Positions 27,572-37,118 are shown, counted from the stretch's first letter. The stretch is DNA of 64,000 bases from an uncultured Mucilaginibacter sp. (GCA_903891475.1 CAITEP010000021.1:124001-188000); one strand, 5' to 3'. The notes: generated from the sequence alone by a model not told the origin. Translations and numbers: made by a program.

Positions 27572-28297
27572 ATGATTAAAAAAAATGTTTTAATTGCCCT
27601 TTTAATGGGCGGTATTTTATCAATTTTTATTGGTTGTACCTCATCTAACAAAACCACTGATGCTGAAAAGCAAACTTCCTCTCCTTCTACAAAAATTGAT
27701 ACTGGCTGGCGACAGCTTTTTAATGGCAAGGATTTGGATGGCTGGAAACAAGTTGGTCCAGGCAGCCGCTATGTTAAAGATGGGCTAACTGGCAGTCATG
27801 GTGGCATGGGTTTATTATACTGGACCAAGGAAAAATTTAGCAATTGTATTATTAGGGTGGTGTATAAGATGGAAAAAAGCAATAGCAATTCAGGAGTTTT
27901 TATCAGGATACCGATAGAGCCACGCGAGCCTTGGATGCCCGTATTTTATGGATACGAAGTGCAAATAGATAACCATCCGGAAACATCTAATGAGGATGAA
28001 TACCATGTTACCGGAACTTTGTATTCGCTTACCAAGCCATTGGCAAAACCAGGAAAACCTGGTCCTGAATGGAACACCATGGAAATTACCCTTGATAGCA
28101 CACGTACCATTGTAACCGTAAACGGACAAAAGGTAACTGATTATACAGAAGGAGCACCCACACCGGAACGTAAATTTGATTTTGAACCTTTTAGAGGCCC
28201 ACGCCCGGTTGAGGGTTATATAGGTTTACAAAACCATGGAAATGATGATGTAGTGTTTTTTAAGGAAGTTGCCGTAAAACCACTTGTAAAAAAATAG
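27572..28297 (+). CDS. DUF1080 lipoprotein (3-keto-disaccharide hydrolase family)
   Basis: The 241-residue product has a lipobox SIFIGC (Cys22), a Ser/Thr-rich linker and one concanavalin-like DUF1080 domain with the signatures WRQLFNGKDLDGWKQVG, NSGVFIRIP, GYEVQIDN and EGYIGLQNHG. Characterised members hydrolyse 3-keto-glycosides formed by Gfo/Idh-type oxidoreductases. The next gene, 6 bp downstream, encodes exactly such an oxidoreductase, so the two probably act in sequence in the periplasm on a glycoside. The substrate is not identifiable. No glycan-uptake (SusC/D) genes are adjacent. Confidence 0.9.
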   Translation: MIKKNVLIALLMGGILSIFIGCTSSNKTTDAEKQTSSPSTKIDTGWRQLFNGKDLDGWKQVGPGSRYVKDGLTGSHGGMGLLYWTKEKFSNCIIRVVYKMEKSNSNSGVFIRIPIEPREPWMPVFYGYEVQIDNHPETSNEDEYHVTGTLYSLTKPLAKPGKPGPEWNTMEITLDSTRTIVTVNGQKVTDYTEGAPTPERKFDFEPFRGPRPVEGYIGLQNHGNDDVVFFKEVAVKPLVKK

Positions 28298-28303
28298 CGC
28301 TTT

Positions 28304-29827
28304 ATGGAAAACAAGGAGAACACAAAAAATTCAAAAAATATTTCGAGGGCTGATTTTATTAAAAAATCGGCCATGGCTACCGCTGGTTTTTATATAGTGC
28401 CTCGTTTTGTTTTAGGAGGTAAAGGATATACCGCCCCGAGCGATAAATTATACATAGCTGCCGTTGGTTGTGGGGGAGAGGCGGAGAATGATATACATCA
28501 TTACGCAAGTGCTCCTAAAAAGAATGCGGTGGTTGCTTTTTTATGCGATGTGGATGAACGTATGGCCGCCCCACGTAGAAAGGAATTTCCCAACGCACCT
28601 TTTTACCATGATTGGCGCGAAATGTTTGATAAGGAAAGTAAACACTTTGACGCGGTTACGGTTGCTATACCCGACCATAACCACGCAATTGTTGGGTTGA
28701 GTGCCATGCAATTAAACAAGCATCTTTATTTACAAAAACCATTAACACATGATATTTATGAGGCTCGAATATTAACCGAAGCCGCCCAAAAGTATAAAGT
28801 AGTAACCCAAATGGGCGATCAGGGTGCATCATGTGAGGGTATGCGCACCATGCGCGAATGGTTTGAGGCTGGCTTGATTGGTGATATTGAAAAAGTATAC
28901 TGTTGGACAGATAGACCAGTTTGGCCGCAGGGAATTTCTTGGCCTAAAACTTCACCGGCAATTCCAAAGGAACTGAATTGGGATTTATGGCTTGGAACGG
29001 CTAAGCAAACTAATTATATTGATAACCTTGTTCCGTTTAATTGGAGGGGCTGGTGGGATTTTGGTACAGGTGCTCTTGGCGATATGGGTTGTCATATTAT
29101 GGGACCTCCGTTTAAATTATTGGAATTGGGTTATCCCGATGAAATATCAGGCAGTGCGAGTACTGTTTATAGTGGAATTTTTAAGGAAGGAATTTATCCG
29201 GAAAGTGGTCCGGTATCTAGCTCCATTAAATTCAAGTTTAAACTGAAGAATGGCAAACCGCTCGATTTGCATTGGATGGATGGAGGAATAACCCCTGAAA
29301 GGCTTAACGAATTAGATTCTTCTCTTAACCAAAATGATGCCTTGGGCGATTGGCCGGGCGAAAATGATTTTGAAGGTTGTACTTTATTTATTGGTACTAA
29401 GGGCAAAGTATCATGCGGGTGGGGTGGTAGTCACCCCCGACTATTACCTTTATCCTTAAATAAAGATGTAAACATTCCTAAAAAATACCCTAGGATAACA
29501 GGCGATATGGATGGGCATTGGTGGCAATGGGTTGATGCTTGCCTTGCGGGTTTTGGCAATGCCGAGGTAGATTCGCCTTTTATAGGTTATGCCGGGCCGC
29601 TTACCGAAACCGTTTTGCTTGGTAACTTATTGTTGCGCAGCTTTAATATTCAGGAAAAAATAAAACGTGTTGACCCTGTATATGGCAATATGGAAGGCTA
29701 TAAATTTAGTGGTCGATACACTAGCTTAAAATGGGATGGTGCAAATATGCGGGTTACTAATTACGAACCAGCCAATCAATTTATCAGAAGAGCCTACCGC
29801 GAAGGTTGGGGCGATTTAAAATTATAA
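28304..29827 (+). CDS. Exported Gfo/Idh/MocA-family oxidoreductase
   Basis: The 507-residue protein has a Tat-like leader (SRADFIKKSAMATAGFYIVP) with only one Arg at the usual twin position, so export route is uncertain. The NAD-binding Rossmann domain follows (LYIAAVGCGGEAEND), then the conserved CDVDE, AIPDHNHAIV and the EKP-equivalent LQKPLTHD (Gln replaces Glu before Lys). The C-terminal GFO/IDH domain extends to GRYTSLKW. The size, leader and Q-K-P variant are typical of the large exported subgroup. With the DUF1080 partner 6 bp upstream it likely oxidises a sugar at C3 before cleavage. A perfect hairpin lies just downstream. Confidence 0.9.
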   Translation: MENKENTKNSKNISRADFIKKSAMATAGFYIVPRFVLGGKGYTAPSDKLYIAAVGCGGEAENDIHHYASAPKKNAVVAFLCDVDERMAAPRRKEFPNAPFYHDWREMFDKESKHFDAVTVAIPDHNHAIVGLSAMQLNKHLYLQKPLTHDIYEARILTEAAQKYKVVTQMGDQGASCEGMRTMREWFEAGLIGDIEKVYCWTDRPVWPQGISWPKTSPAIPKELNWDLWLGTAKQTNYIDNLVPFNWRGWWDFGTGALGDMGCHIMGPPFKLLELGYPDEISGSASTVYSGIFKEGIYPESGPVSSSIKFKFKLKNGKPLDLHWMDGGITPERLNELDSSLNQNDALGDWPGENDFEGCTLFIGTKGKVSCGWGGSHPRLLPLSLNKDVNIPKKYPRITGDMDGHWWQWVDACLAGFGNAEVDSPFIGYAGPLTETVLLGNLLLRSFNIQEKIKRVDPVYGNMEGYKFSGRYTSLKWDGANMRVTNYEPANQFIRRAYREGWGDLKL

Positions 29828-29848
29828 CAGGGCAGGTTGTTAGGATTT

Positions 29849-29890
29849 AAGCAATAAATCCATGATGTTTGTAGCATGGATTTATTGCTT
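29849..29890. promoter_or_regulatory. Perfect 16-bp inverted repeat enclosing the next start codon
   Basis: The arms 29849-29864 and 29875-29890 are exactly complementary with a 10-nt loop. There is no T-run on either side, so it is not a typical terminator. The right arm contains the ATG (29876-29878) of the HsdR-N-like gene and its first four following codons, so folding in mRNA would hide the start. Confidence 0.65.
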
Positions 29891-30328
29891 CCGCTTAATT
29901 TACCACCTTTCCCATTTAAAATTACTGATAATGATGGTAAATTAACATTATTCGATCCTATCCGCAAAAAGGACATCGTGATAACCCCGGAGGAATGGGT
30001 GCGCCAGCATTTTATTCAATTCCTTATCAACAAAAAAAAATATCCAAAATCATTAATAAAATTAGAAGGTGGCCATAAATTGGCAGGTATGAGCAGGCGT
30101 ACTGATATTTTAGTTTACAACAAACATGGCGATAAATTATTATTGGTTGAATGCAAAGCGCCTTCTGTAACCATTAACCAAAAAACATTCGACCAAATTA
30201 CACGCTATAATATGGTGCATAAGGTAAGTTTATTGGCTGTAACTAATGGCTTGCAACACTACTATTGTAGTATTGATTTCGAAAACAATTGTTACAGTTT
30301 TTTGGATGATTTACCCAGTTACCAATAA
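29876..30328 (+). CDS. Small HsdR N-terminal-domain protein with PD-(D/E)xK nuclease fold
   Basis: The 150-residue protein matches the stand-alone HsdR_N (type I restriction R-subunit N-terminus) family common in Bacteroidota. After LPPFPFKI and TPEEWVRQHFIQFL it shows a PD-(D/E)xK-type active site: Asp77 in RRTDILV and Glu92-x-Lys94 in LLVECKAP. There is no helicase motor and no methylase or specificity gene nearby, so it is not a restriction system as it stands; its physiological role is unknown. In relatives I recall it next to holA, from which it is separated here by the DUF1080/Gfo-Idh pair. The start lies inside a perfect hairpin. Confidence 0.87.
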   Translation: MDLLLPLNLPPFPFKITDNDGKLTLFDPIRKKDIVITPEEWVRQHFIQFLINKKKYPKSLIKLEGGHKLAGMSRRTDILVYNKHGDKLLLVECKAPSVTINQKTFDQITRYNMVHKVSLLAVTNGLQHYYCSIDFENNCYSFLDDLPSYQ

Positions 30329-30340
30329 TTGGTAAATAAA

Positions 30341-30384
30341 CCGGGAATTAGCTAAAATACGGTTCAATCAATTCCCCGGATTTT
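30341..30384 (+). terminator. Putative terminator between the HsdR-N-like gene and valS
   Basis: CCGGGAATT (30341-30349) pairs with AATTCCCCGG (30370-30379), with one bulged base, and is followed by ATTTTTG on the plus strand. A second small palindrome TTACCAAT/ATTGGTAA spans 30319-30335. Confidence 0.55.
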
Positions 30385-30386
30385 TG

Positions 30387-33095
30387 TTAATTATCAAAAG
30401 CGGATAAATTATCGTTAATGATTTTAAGTTTTGCCTCCGCATCGGCTTTCTTTTTCAGTTCAATATCAATAATTTCGGATTTGGCATTGCTCATAAACCT
30501 TTCATTATTTAATTTCATATTTACTGAATTTAAAAAGCCAATTAGGTAGTCTTTTTCTTTGAGTAATCTTTTACGCTCTTCAAGGGGGTCGATATTTTCG
30601 TTTAATGGAATAAAGAACTCATCCGTCGTTACTAAAAAATTAGCGGCACCAACTATTTTTTCATCTGTGTAATTAACCTTACTTAAATTAGCGAGTTTTT
30701 GTAAAATTGATTTATAGTTTTTGTATCCTAGACCTGAACCTTCTTTTATTATAAGTTCTAACGCTTCTTTCGGCGAAAGCTGTTTTGTATTTCTTACCCC
30801 CCTTATTTGCGCAATAACTTGTTTTATATTTTCTATATCAGCTAATAATGCCGAATTAATCTCGCCAATTGCGGGTATTTGCGCAACTATGCAACAATCA
30901 AGCTCACTACGTGTTCCAAATAAATCCTCATGCCATAATTCTTCGGTAATAAATGGCATAAAGGGGTGCAGTAATATTAACAGCTGCTCAAAAAACGCGA
31001 CTGTTTTATTATAAGTCTCCCTATCAATAGGTTGTTGATAAGCAGGCTTTATCATTTCAAGATACCAGGCGCAAAAATCGTCCCATACCAGTTTATAGGT
31101 GGTCATTAACGCGTCGGAAAGGCGGTATTCTAAAAAATATCCCTCTATCTCAACTTGCGCTTGGTTAAATTTGCTCTCGAACCAATCAATCGCTACCTGA
31201 TTATTGTTGGCTAGGCTATCATCAACTTCCCAACCATTTACCAATTTAAAGGCATTCCATATTTTATTGGCGAAGTTTCGTCCTTGTTCGCAATAGCTTT
31301 CATCAAACATAAGGTCGTTGCCAGCCGGCGAACAAAGTAACATGCCAACCCTAACACCATCTGCCCCAAATTTTTCAATTAAATCAAGTGGATCGGGTGA
31401 ATTACCTAATGATTTTGACATTTTGCGACCGAGCTTATCGCGTACTATGCCGGTTAAGTAGACATTTTTGAATGGTACTTGCCCTCTAAATTCATGCCCT
31501 GCCATAATCATCCTGGCTACCCAAAAAAACAAAATTTCGGGTGCGGTAACCAAATCATTAGTAGGATAATAATAATTTATATCGGCGTTGTTAGGGTCTT
31601 TAAATCCATCAAATACAGATATCGGCCAAAGCCATGACGAAAACCAAGTGTCTAACACATCTTCATCCTGTTTTAAATCGGCATAGGAGAGGCGAGTGAT
31701 TTGAGACTCGGCTCCTTCATTATTTTGTATCAAGTTTTGCGCTTGTTCAAATGCTTCTTCACGGCTTTTGGCAATTACATATTGCCCGTCGGGCAGGTAC
31801 CAAGCTGGTATTTGCTGCCCCCACCAAAGCTGGCGGCTAATACACCAATCCTTTATATTTTCCATCCAATTGCGGTAGGTATTTATAAACTTATCAGGTA
31901 TTAGTTTAATTTCACCATTTATTACATAATCTAATGCAGGTTTCGCTAGTTCATCCATTTTGCAAAACCATTGCATGGATAGTTTAGGTTCAATTGCTGC
32001 ATCGGTACGTTCAGAAAATCCAATTTGTGAAGTATAATCTTCTACCTTATCTAATAATCCGGCAGTATCTAATAAAAGTGCTACTTTTTTACGGGCCGCA
32101 AAACGGTCTTCACCAACTAAAATTTTTGCGTTTTTATTTAAGGTACCATCTTCATCTAAAATATCAATAACTGGTAAATGATGCTTTTGGGCTAATTCAT
32201 AATCATTCAAATCGTGGGCTGGTGTTACCTTTAAACACCCTGTCCCAAAATCCATTGATACATATTCATCAAAAAGAACAGGAATTTCACGATTAACCAG
32301 TGGTACTATTACTTTTTTTCCACGTAAATGCGAATAACGTTTATCGCTAGGATTTATAAAAATAGCCACATCAGCCATAATTGTTTCAGGTCTTGTGGTT
32401 GCTACTGTAACAAACTCCTCTTCCTCAATTTCTTGATTTTTAGAATTTTTTCCTTTTTCAACTATTTTTGCACCGCTATCCTTCACCCTATATCTAACGT
32501 AATAAAGCTTTTGGTTTACTTCTTTACGTATTACTTCTTCGTCTGACACTGCCGTTTTTCCTTGCGGATCCCAGTTTACCATTCTGACGCCACGGTAAAT
32601 TAAACCTTGGTTATATAAATGGATAAAAGTATCAATAACAGCTTCTGAGAGGTCATCATCCATTGTAAACCTAGTGCGATCCCAATCGCAAGAAGCACCT
32701 AGTTTTTTTAATTGTTCAAGAATAATACCGCCATATTTTTCTTTCCACTCCCAGGCATACTCCATAAATTCCGCCCTAGTTAAATCGCTTTTTGCAATAC
32801 CTCGTTCTTTTAGCATGGCAACTACTTTTGCCTCGGTGGCTATGCTGGCATGGTCGGTACCAGGTACCCAGCAGGCGTTTTTTCCTTTCATTCGCGCACG
32901 ACGAATCAATACATCCTGTATGGTGTTATTTAGCATATGCCCCATATGTAATACGCCGGTTACATTAGGAGGTGGTATTACAATGGTATATGGTTCTCTA
33001 TGGTCAGGAACTGATTTAAAAAAATTATTTTCAAGCCAATAAGAGTACCATTTTTGTTCGGCTTCTTTAGGTAGATATGTTTTAGAAATATTCAT
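30387..33095 (-). CDS. valS: Valyl-tRNA synthetase
   Basis: From ATG 33095 the product is 902 residues, beginning MNISKTYLPKEAEQKWYSYW. The class I HIGH motif is in PPPNVTGVLHMGHML, the editing domain contains VATTRPETIMADVA, and KMSKS is in GRKMSKSLGN. The anticodon-binding domain and a C-terminal coiled-coil arm (EERKRLLKEKDYLIGFLN to the end) complete the protein. A longer frame back to TTG 33113 is possible, but that codon falls in a -7 promoter box, so the ATG is preferred. It is convergent with the HsdR-N-like gene and divergent from the M13 peptidase gene. Confidence 0.96.
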   Translation of the reverse strand: MNISKTYLPKEAEQKWYSYWLENNFFKSVPDHREPYTIVIPPPNVTGVLHMGHMLNNTIQDVLIRRARMKGKNACWVPGTDHASIATEAKVVAMLKERGIAKSDLTRAEFMEYAWEWKEKYGGIILEQLKKLGASCDWDRTRFTMDDDLSEAVIDTFIHLYNQGLIYRGVRMVNWDPQGKTAVSDEEVIRKEVNQKLYYVRYRVKDSGAKIVEKGKNSKNQEIEEEEFVTVATTRPETIMADVAIFINPSDKRYSHLRGKKVIVPLVNREIPVLFDEYVSMDFGTGCLKVTPAHDLNDYELAQKHHLPVIDILDEDGTLNKNAKILVGEDRFAARKKVALLLDTAGLLDKVEDYTSQIGFSERTDAAIEPKLSMQWFCKMDELAKPALDYVINGEIKLIPDKFINTYRNWMENIKDWCISRQLWWGQQIPAWYLPDGQYVIAKSREEAFEQAQNLIQNNEGAESQITRLSYADLKQDEDVLDTWFSSWLWPISVFDGFKDPNNADINYYYPTNDLVTAPEILFFWVARMIMAGHEFRGQVPFKNVYLTGIVRDKLGRKMSKSLGNSPDPLDLIEKFGADGVRVGMLLCSPAGNDLMFDESYCEQGRNFANKIWNAFKLVNGWEVDDSLANNNQVAIDWFESKFNQAQVEIEGYFLEYRLSDALMTTYKLVWDDFCAWYLEMIKPAYQQPIDRETYNKTVAFFEQLLILLHPFMPFITEELWHEDLFGTRSELDCCIVAQIPAIGEINSALLADIENIKQVIAQIRGVRNTKQLSPKEALELIIKEGSGLGYKNYKSILQKLANLSKVNYTDEKIVGAANFLVTTDEFFIPLNENIDPLEERKRLLKEKDYLIGFLNSVNMKLNNERFMSNAKSEIIDIELKKKADAEAKLKIINDNLSAFDN

Positions 33096-33102
33096 TTTAC
33101 AA

Positions 33103-33110
33103 CAAAAGTA
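33103..33110 (-). promoter_or_regulatory. Putative -7 box (TACTTTTG) of valS
   Basis: On the minus strand TACTTTTG matches TAnnTTTG and ends 7 nt before the valS ATG, implying a very short leader if used. Confidence 0.4.
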
Positions 33111-33361
33111 CAATAGTTAATAGGTTGTAGTTAAACTGTAACGGCTTTTTTGTTCACCTTGTTCAATTTATACCTAACAAATTTAAAATTTATGCAAATA
33201 AAGTATTAATCTGATGGTTTTTAAATTCATTATGATAAAATATCTGTTACTTCGTACCACATAGCTCGCAAACCTAATAGAATAGTACTTTAATATTCAA
33301 TTTTGATAAAAAAATGTTGCTAGCTCCTATTAATTTTTTACATTCGAAATTTGTTTAAACT

Positions 33362-35434
33362 ATGAAATCAGGAATTAAAATTATTGTTTTAGTATTGGCT
33401 CTCGCGTTGCCATTTAGTGTTTTAATAGCTAAGCCAATAAAAAGTGGTAAGCTAAAATCGAAAAATAACACTATCCCTCCCAAAAAATTTATTGATCCCG
33501 CAAATATGGATTTATCAATAAAGCCCGGAGATGATTTTTTTGGATATGCTAATGGGAATTGGATAAAACAAAACAGTATCCCGTCAAAAGAATCGCGTTG
33601 GGGAAGTTTTAATATCTTAAAACAAGAAAATACGGATAGGCTACTTGGCATTTTAAAGGATGTTAGCAAACAATCAAATCCAAAAGGAAGTTTGGAGCAA
33701 AGAGTGGGTGATTTATTTGCTAGCGGAATGGATAGCCTTGCAATAGAAAAGTTAGGTTTTGAACCCCTTAAACAAGATTTTGCAAGAATTGATAAAATAG
33801 CTTCCCTTGACGATGTAATGGATGAAGCAGTTTTTGAGCGGGTAAATGGCAGAGGTAATCCATTATTTGGCTTTAGTGTCAGTCAGGATGCTAAACATGT
33901 TACCCGGCATATAGTACAAATTACCCAGGGTGGAACTACTTTACCAGATAGGGATTATTATATCAAGAGTTATTCAAATACATTAAAAATACAAGCAGCT
34001 TACAAGCAATATATCATTACTTTATTTTCACTAACCGGAAGTAGTAACGAGGATGCAACTAAAAATGCGAATACAATTTTTAATATTGAAGCAGAACTCG
34101 CCAAAGCACAGTTAAGTCGTGTAGCATTGCGGGATCCAAAAATTACTTATAATAAATTTGCAGTAACTGATTTGAGTACAATTACGCCTAATTTAAATTG
34201 GTCTTCATTATTGCCAAAGTTTAATTTACAAAAACAAGATAGTTTAATAGTTGGATCTACAGGATTTATCAGAGCTGAAAATGAATTATTGGGTACAATA
34301 TCAACCGAAGATTGGAAAGTTTACCTTAAATGGAATATTTTAAAAACCGCCGCTTCTTCATTAAGTTCACCTTTTGTAAATGCAAACTTTACATTTAATA
34401 GTTTATTAAGCGGACAAAAAGTGCAGGCACCTCGTAACGAGCGCATAGCAGACTTGGTTGATGGTAGTTTAGGCGAATTATTAGGGCAATTATATGTTGC
34501 CAAATATTTTACCCCTGCCGCTAAGGCTTATATGGTTGACTTGGTAAATAATTTAAAAGTAACCTTGGCAAATCGAATTCAGGGTCTTACGTGGATGAGT
34601 GATGCTACAAAGGCCAAAGCTTTAAAAAAGCTAAACGCCTTTACTGTAAAAATTGGGTACCCTGATAAATGGCAAAATTATGATGGTTTAAGTATAGATA
34701 GAAATAACTATTTAGGTAATTTAAGGAATATTTCGGCATGGAAATTCAAATATATGGTGAGCCAAATTGATAAACCTGTGGATAAAACACGCTGGAGCAT
34801 GTCTCCACCAACTGTTAACGCTTATTATAGTCCGATTAACAACGAGATTGTTTTTCCGGCTGGCATTCTACAATTTCCTTTTTTTGATTTTGGTGCAGAT
34901 GATGCTGTTAATTACGGAGGGATAGGTGCAGTAATTGGTCATGAAATGACGCATGGTTTTGACGATCAGGGAAGGCAATATGATGCCGATGGTACTTTAA
35001 GAAACTGGTGGACTGATGACGATGCCAATAAATTTAAAAGCAAAGCCGATCAGGTTGTTGAACAATACAATAAGCTAATTGTTTTAGATACTCTGCATGT
35101 TAATGGAAGCCTAACCTTAGGTGAAAATTTGGCGGATTTAGGAGGCTTAAATATAGCTTATGAAGCTTTTAAAAAGACTCAGCAAGGTCAATCAACAAAA
35201 AAGATAGACGGTTTTACACCTGATCAAAGATTTTTTCTTTCATGGGCCCAAGTATGGAGAGGTTCACAACGCCCTGAGGCAGCTGCGCAACGAATATTAA
35301 CTGATCCGCATTCACCTGAACAATACCGTTCTAACGCTCCCTTAACAAATATTGATGCTTGGTACAATGCTTTTGATATAAAACCAGGTGATAAAATGTA
35401 TAAGAAGGTTGAAGATAGGATAAAAGTTTGGTAA
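33362..35434 (+). CDS. M13-family zinc metallopeptidase (neprilysin/PepO-like), exported
   Basis: The 690-residue enzyme has a signal peptide (about 1-23) and the M13 N-terminal motif KPGDDFFGYANGNWIKQN. The zinc site HEMTH is at 527-531 within VIGHEMTHGFDDQG, and the third ligand Glu588 is in GENLADLGG. The NAYYSPINNEIVFPAGI substrate-binding segment and the C-terminal MYKKVEDRIKVW (family C-terminus ...W) are intact. It is expected to cleave peptides in the periplasm. It appears monocistronic: 248 bp of AT-rich sequence precede it and about 130-180 bp follow. Confidence 0.95.
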   Translation: MKSGIKIIVLVLALALPFSVLIAKPIKSGKLKSKNNTIPPKKFIDPANMDLSIKPGDDFFGYANGNWIKQNSIPSKESRWGSFNILKQENTDRLLGILKDVSKQSNPKGSLEQRVGDLFASGMDSLAIEKLGFEPLKQDFARIDKIASLDDVMDEAVFERVNGRGNPLFGFSVSQDAKHVTRHIVQITQGGTTLPDRDYYIKSYSNTLKIQAAYKQYIITLFSLTGSSNEDATKNANTIFNIEAELAKAQLSRVALRDPKITYNKFAVTDLSTITPNLNWSSLLPKFNLQKQDSLIVGSTGFIRAENELLGTISTEDWKVYLKWNILKTAASSLSSPFVNANFTFNSLLSGQKVQAPRNERIADLVDGSLGELLGQLYVAKYFTPAAKAYMVDLVNNLKVTLANRIQGLTWMSDATKAKALKKLNAFTVKIGYPDKWQNYDGLSIDRNNYLGNLRNISAWKFKYMVSQIDKPVDKTRWSMSPPTVNAYYSPINNEIVFPAGILQFPFFDFGADDAVNYGGIGAVIGHEMTHGFDDQGRQYDADGTLRNWWTDDDANKFKSKADQVVEQYNKLIVLDTLHVNGSLTLGENLADLGGLNIAYEAFKKTQQGQSTKKIDGFTPDQRFFLSWAQVWRGSQRPEAAAQRILTDPHSPEQYRSNAPLTNIDAWYNAFDIKPGDKMYKKVEDRIKVW

Positions 35435-35532
35435 CCTGTTGCATATGTAAACCTATTGAAAGTGTAGGGTCAAATTACTAGTATATCGTATTATTAATTT
35501 ATGATTTACGATTAAGTGAAATATTATTGATT

Positions 35533-35540
35533 TAATTTTG
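35533..35540 (+). promoter_or_regulatory. Putative -7 box (TAATTTTG) of the ubiE-porT unit
   Basis: TAATTTTG followed by ACC matches TAnnTTTG. A 17-nt palindrome CATTCGAA-A-TTCGAATG (35570-35586) sits in the leader if ubiE starts at 35617. Confidence 0.45.
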
Positions 35541-35616
35541 ACCGAATTAAGATAAAATAGGAATAATGACATTCGAAATTCGAATGCATTTAAACTATCT
35601 TTATCCACGAAATATT

Positions 35617-36348
35617 ATGGGTAAAATTATCATTCCGTATACCGAAGAAAAAGGTACCAAAAAAGAACAAGTAGCCGATATGTTTAACAACATATCAAAG
35701 ACTTACGACTTTCTAAATCATTTTTTATCCCTTGGGATTGATATTATATGGCGGAAAAAAGCCATCAATCAATTAAAAAACGAACAGCCAAAATTAATAC
35801 TGGATGTTGCAACTGGTACTGGCGATTTTGCTTTTGAGGCCTTAAAAATTTTGAAGCCCGATAAAATAATTGGAGTTGATATATCACAAGGAATGCTAAA
35901 TATTGCTGATGAAAAAATAATTGATAGACAGTTAAGCGGGCAGTTTGAAGTTAAATTGGGCGATTCCGAAAAGTTACAATTTGAGGATAATAAGTTTGAT
36001 GCAATTACTGTGGCTTATGGTGTTCGAAATTTTGAAAACCTTGAAATGGGCTTGGCTGATATGCTCAGAGTACTAAAATTTGGCGGTAAGGCGGTTGTGC
36101 TTGAATTTTCAAAACCTAAAAATTTTCCGATAAAACAGTTGTATAATTTTTATTTTAATTATATTACGCCGAGTATTGGTAAAATATTTTCAAAAGATGC
36201 AAGGGCATATACATATTTACCCGAGTCTGTTGCTGCTTTTCCTGATGGTGTTGCATTTACTTTGTTAATGCAGAAAGTAGGATTTAAAAATACCAAATGC
36301 ATACCATTAGCGTTTGGAATATGTTCAATTTATACTGGTATTAAATGA
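35617..36348 (+). CDS. ubiE: Demethylmenaquinone/ubiquinone C-methyltransferase
   Basis: From ATG 35617 the product is 243 residues. It has the UbiE/MenG signatures VADMFNNISKTYDFLNHFLSLGID, the SAM-binding motif LDVATGTGDFA, VAYGVRNFENLEMGL and VLEFSKP. It performs the last C-methylation in menaquinone synthesis, the quinone used by this phylum, so the menG name is equally apt. An upstream in-frame ATG at 35566 would add 17 residues with no family match. Its stop overlaps the start of porT by 4 bp (ATGA), so the two are translationally coupled. Confidence 0.94.
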   Translation: MGKIIIPYTEEKGTKKEQVADMFNNISKTYDFLNHFLSLGIDIIWRKKAINQLKNEQPKLILDVATGTGDFAFEALKILKPDKIIGVDISQGMLNIADEKIIDRQLSGQFEVKLGDSEKLQFEDNKFDAITVAYGVRNFENLEMGLADMLRVLKFGGKAVVLEFSKPKNFPIKQLYNFYFNYITPSIGKIFSKDARAYTYLPESVAAFPDGVAFTLLMQKVGFKNTKCIPLAFGICSIYTGIK

Positions 36349-37094
36349 TAAAAAAGCATTACTTTATTTTGTTTGTACTACTATTTTGCAAACTAAATTT
36401 ATTTGCACAAGACTATGATGAAGCACCGGCTTGGGGCGGTGGAGCCGACCAGTATAAATTTAGCCCGGGTTTTTCATTAGGGTATGTAAGCAATTCATAC
36501 AAAATTTTAAAAAATGCTAATTGGCGTACACCATTTATTGATCCTGTCACAAATAAGGCAGTAACTTCTCCGTTAAATAGCATCACCTCAAGCAATTTAC
36601 CTGGTTTTTCATTAGGATTTTTAGCTAGGTATAGCTTAACACCAAATATAGAAGCGAGGTTTTCACCATCTTTGATTTTTGCAGACAAGCAGGTGATTTA
36701 TACTTACACCGATGCTTCTCAAAACGTAACCAAGCAAATTCAAACTACCACTTTTGATTTTCCATTACTATTGAAATTGAAATCAGATAGGGTTGGAAAC
36801 TATAGAGGATATGCCGTTGGTGGTCTTAAATATTCATTGGCAATTGGGAAAGGTAATTCAAATGATGCTAATGATGTAAACCCACTTGATAAACAATTAA
36901 AAAATAATTTGGGTTATGCTTCATACGAAGTAGGGTTAGGATGCGATATTTATTTTGAGTATTTTAAATTATCGCCCGAAATCAAATTATCAAATTCATT
37001 CGGTAATATTTTAGTACAGGACAATACCAATTATTCAAGTCCTTTAAGTAAATTATTTTTGCACACCTTTACTGTTACTCTATATTTCGAATAG
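36345..37094 (+). CDS. porT: PorT-family outer membrane protein (type IX secretion)
   Basis: The 249-residue product has a signal peptide ending LFAQ (residue 21) and an eight-strand-like outer-membrane barrel pattern: FSPGFSLGY, SNLPGFSLGFLARYSL, EARFSPSLIF, TTTFDFPLLLKLK, GYASYEVGLGCDIYF, and a terminal Phe-containing strand TFTVTLYFE. This layout and the position directly after ubiE agree with PorT/SprT, an essential component of type IX secretion in several Bacteroidota. Other type IX genes are not in the window, so secretion activity itself cannot be concluded. Confidence in the barrel is high, in the PorT label moderate to good. Confidence 0.82.
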   Translation: MIKKHYFILFVLLFCKLNLFAQDYDEAPAWGGGADQYKFSPGFSLGYVSNSYKILKNANWRTPFIDPVTNKAVTSPLNSITSSNLPGFSLGFLARYSLTPNIEARFSPSLIFADKQVIYTYTDASQNVTKQIQTTTFDFPLLLKLKSDRVGNYRGYAVGGLKYSLAIGKGNSNDANDVNPLDKQLKNNLGYASYEVGLGCDIYFEYFKLSPEIKLSNSFGNILVQDNTNYSSPLSKLFLHTFTVTLYFE

Positions 37095-37118
37095 TTATTA
37101 AAACCAAGTTTAAAAGGC

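Noticed and set aside
29876-30328. Possible type I restriction system or defence island around the HsdR-N-like gene.
   Set aside because: There is no methylase, specificity or helicase gene nearby, and the protein is the stand-alone form widespread in the phylum.
35570-35586. 17-nt palindrome near the ubiE start as a possible operator.
   Set aside because: It lies within the possible upstream coding extension, is a single short A/T-rich palindrome and has no second copy that I see.
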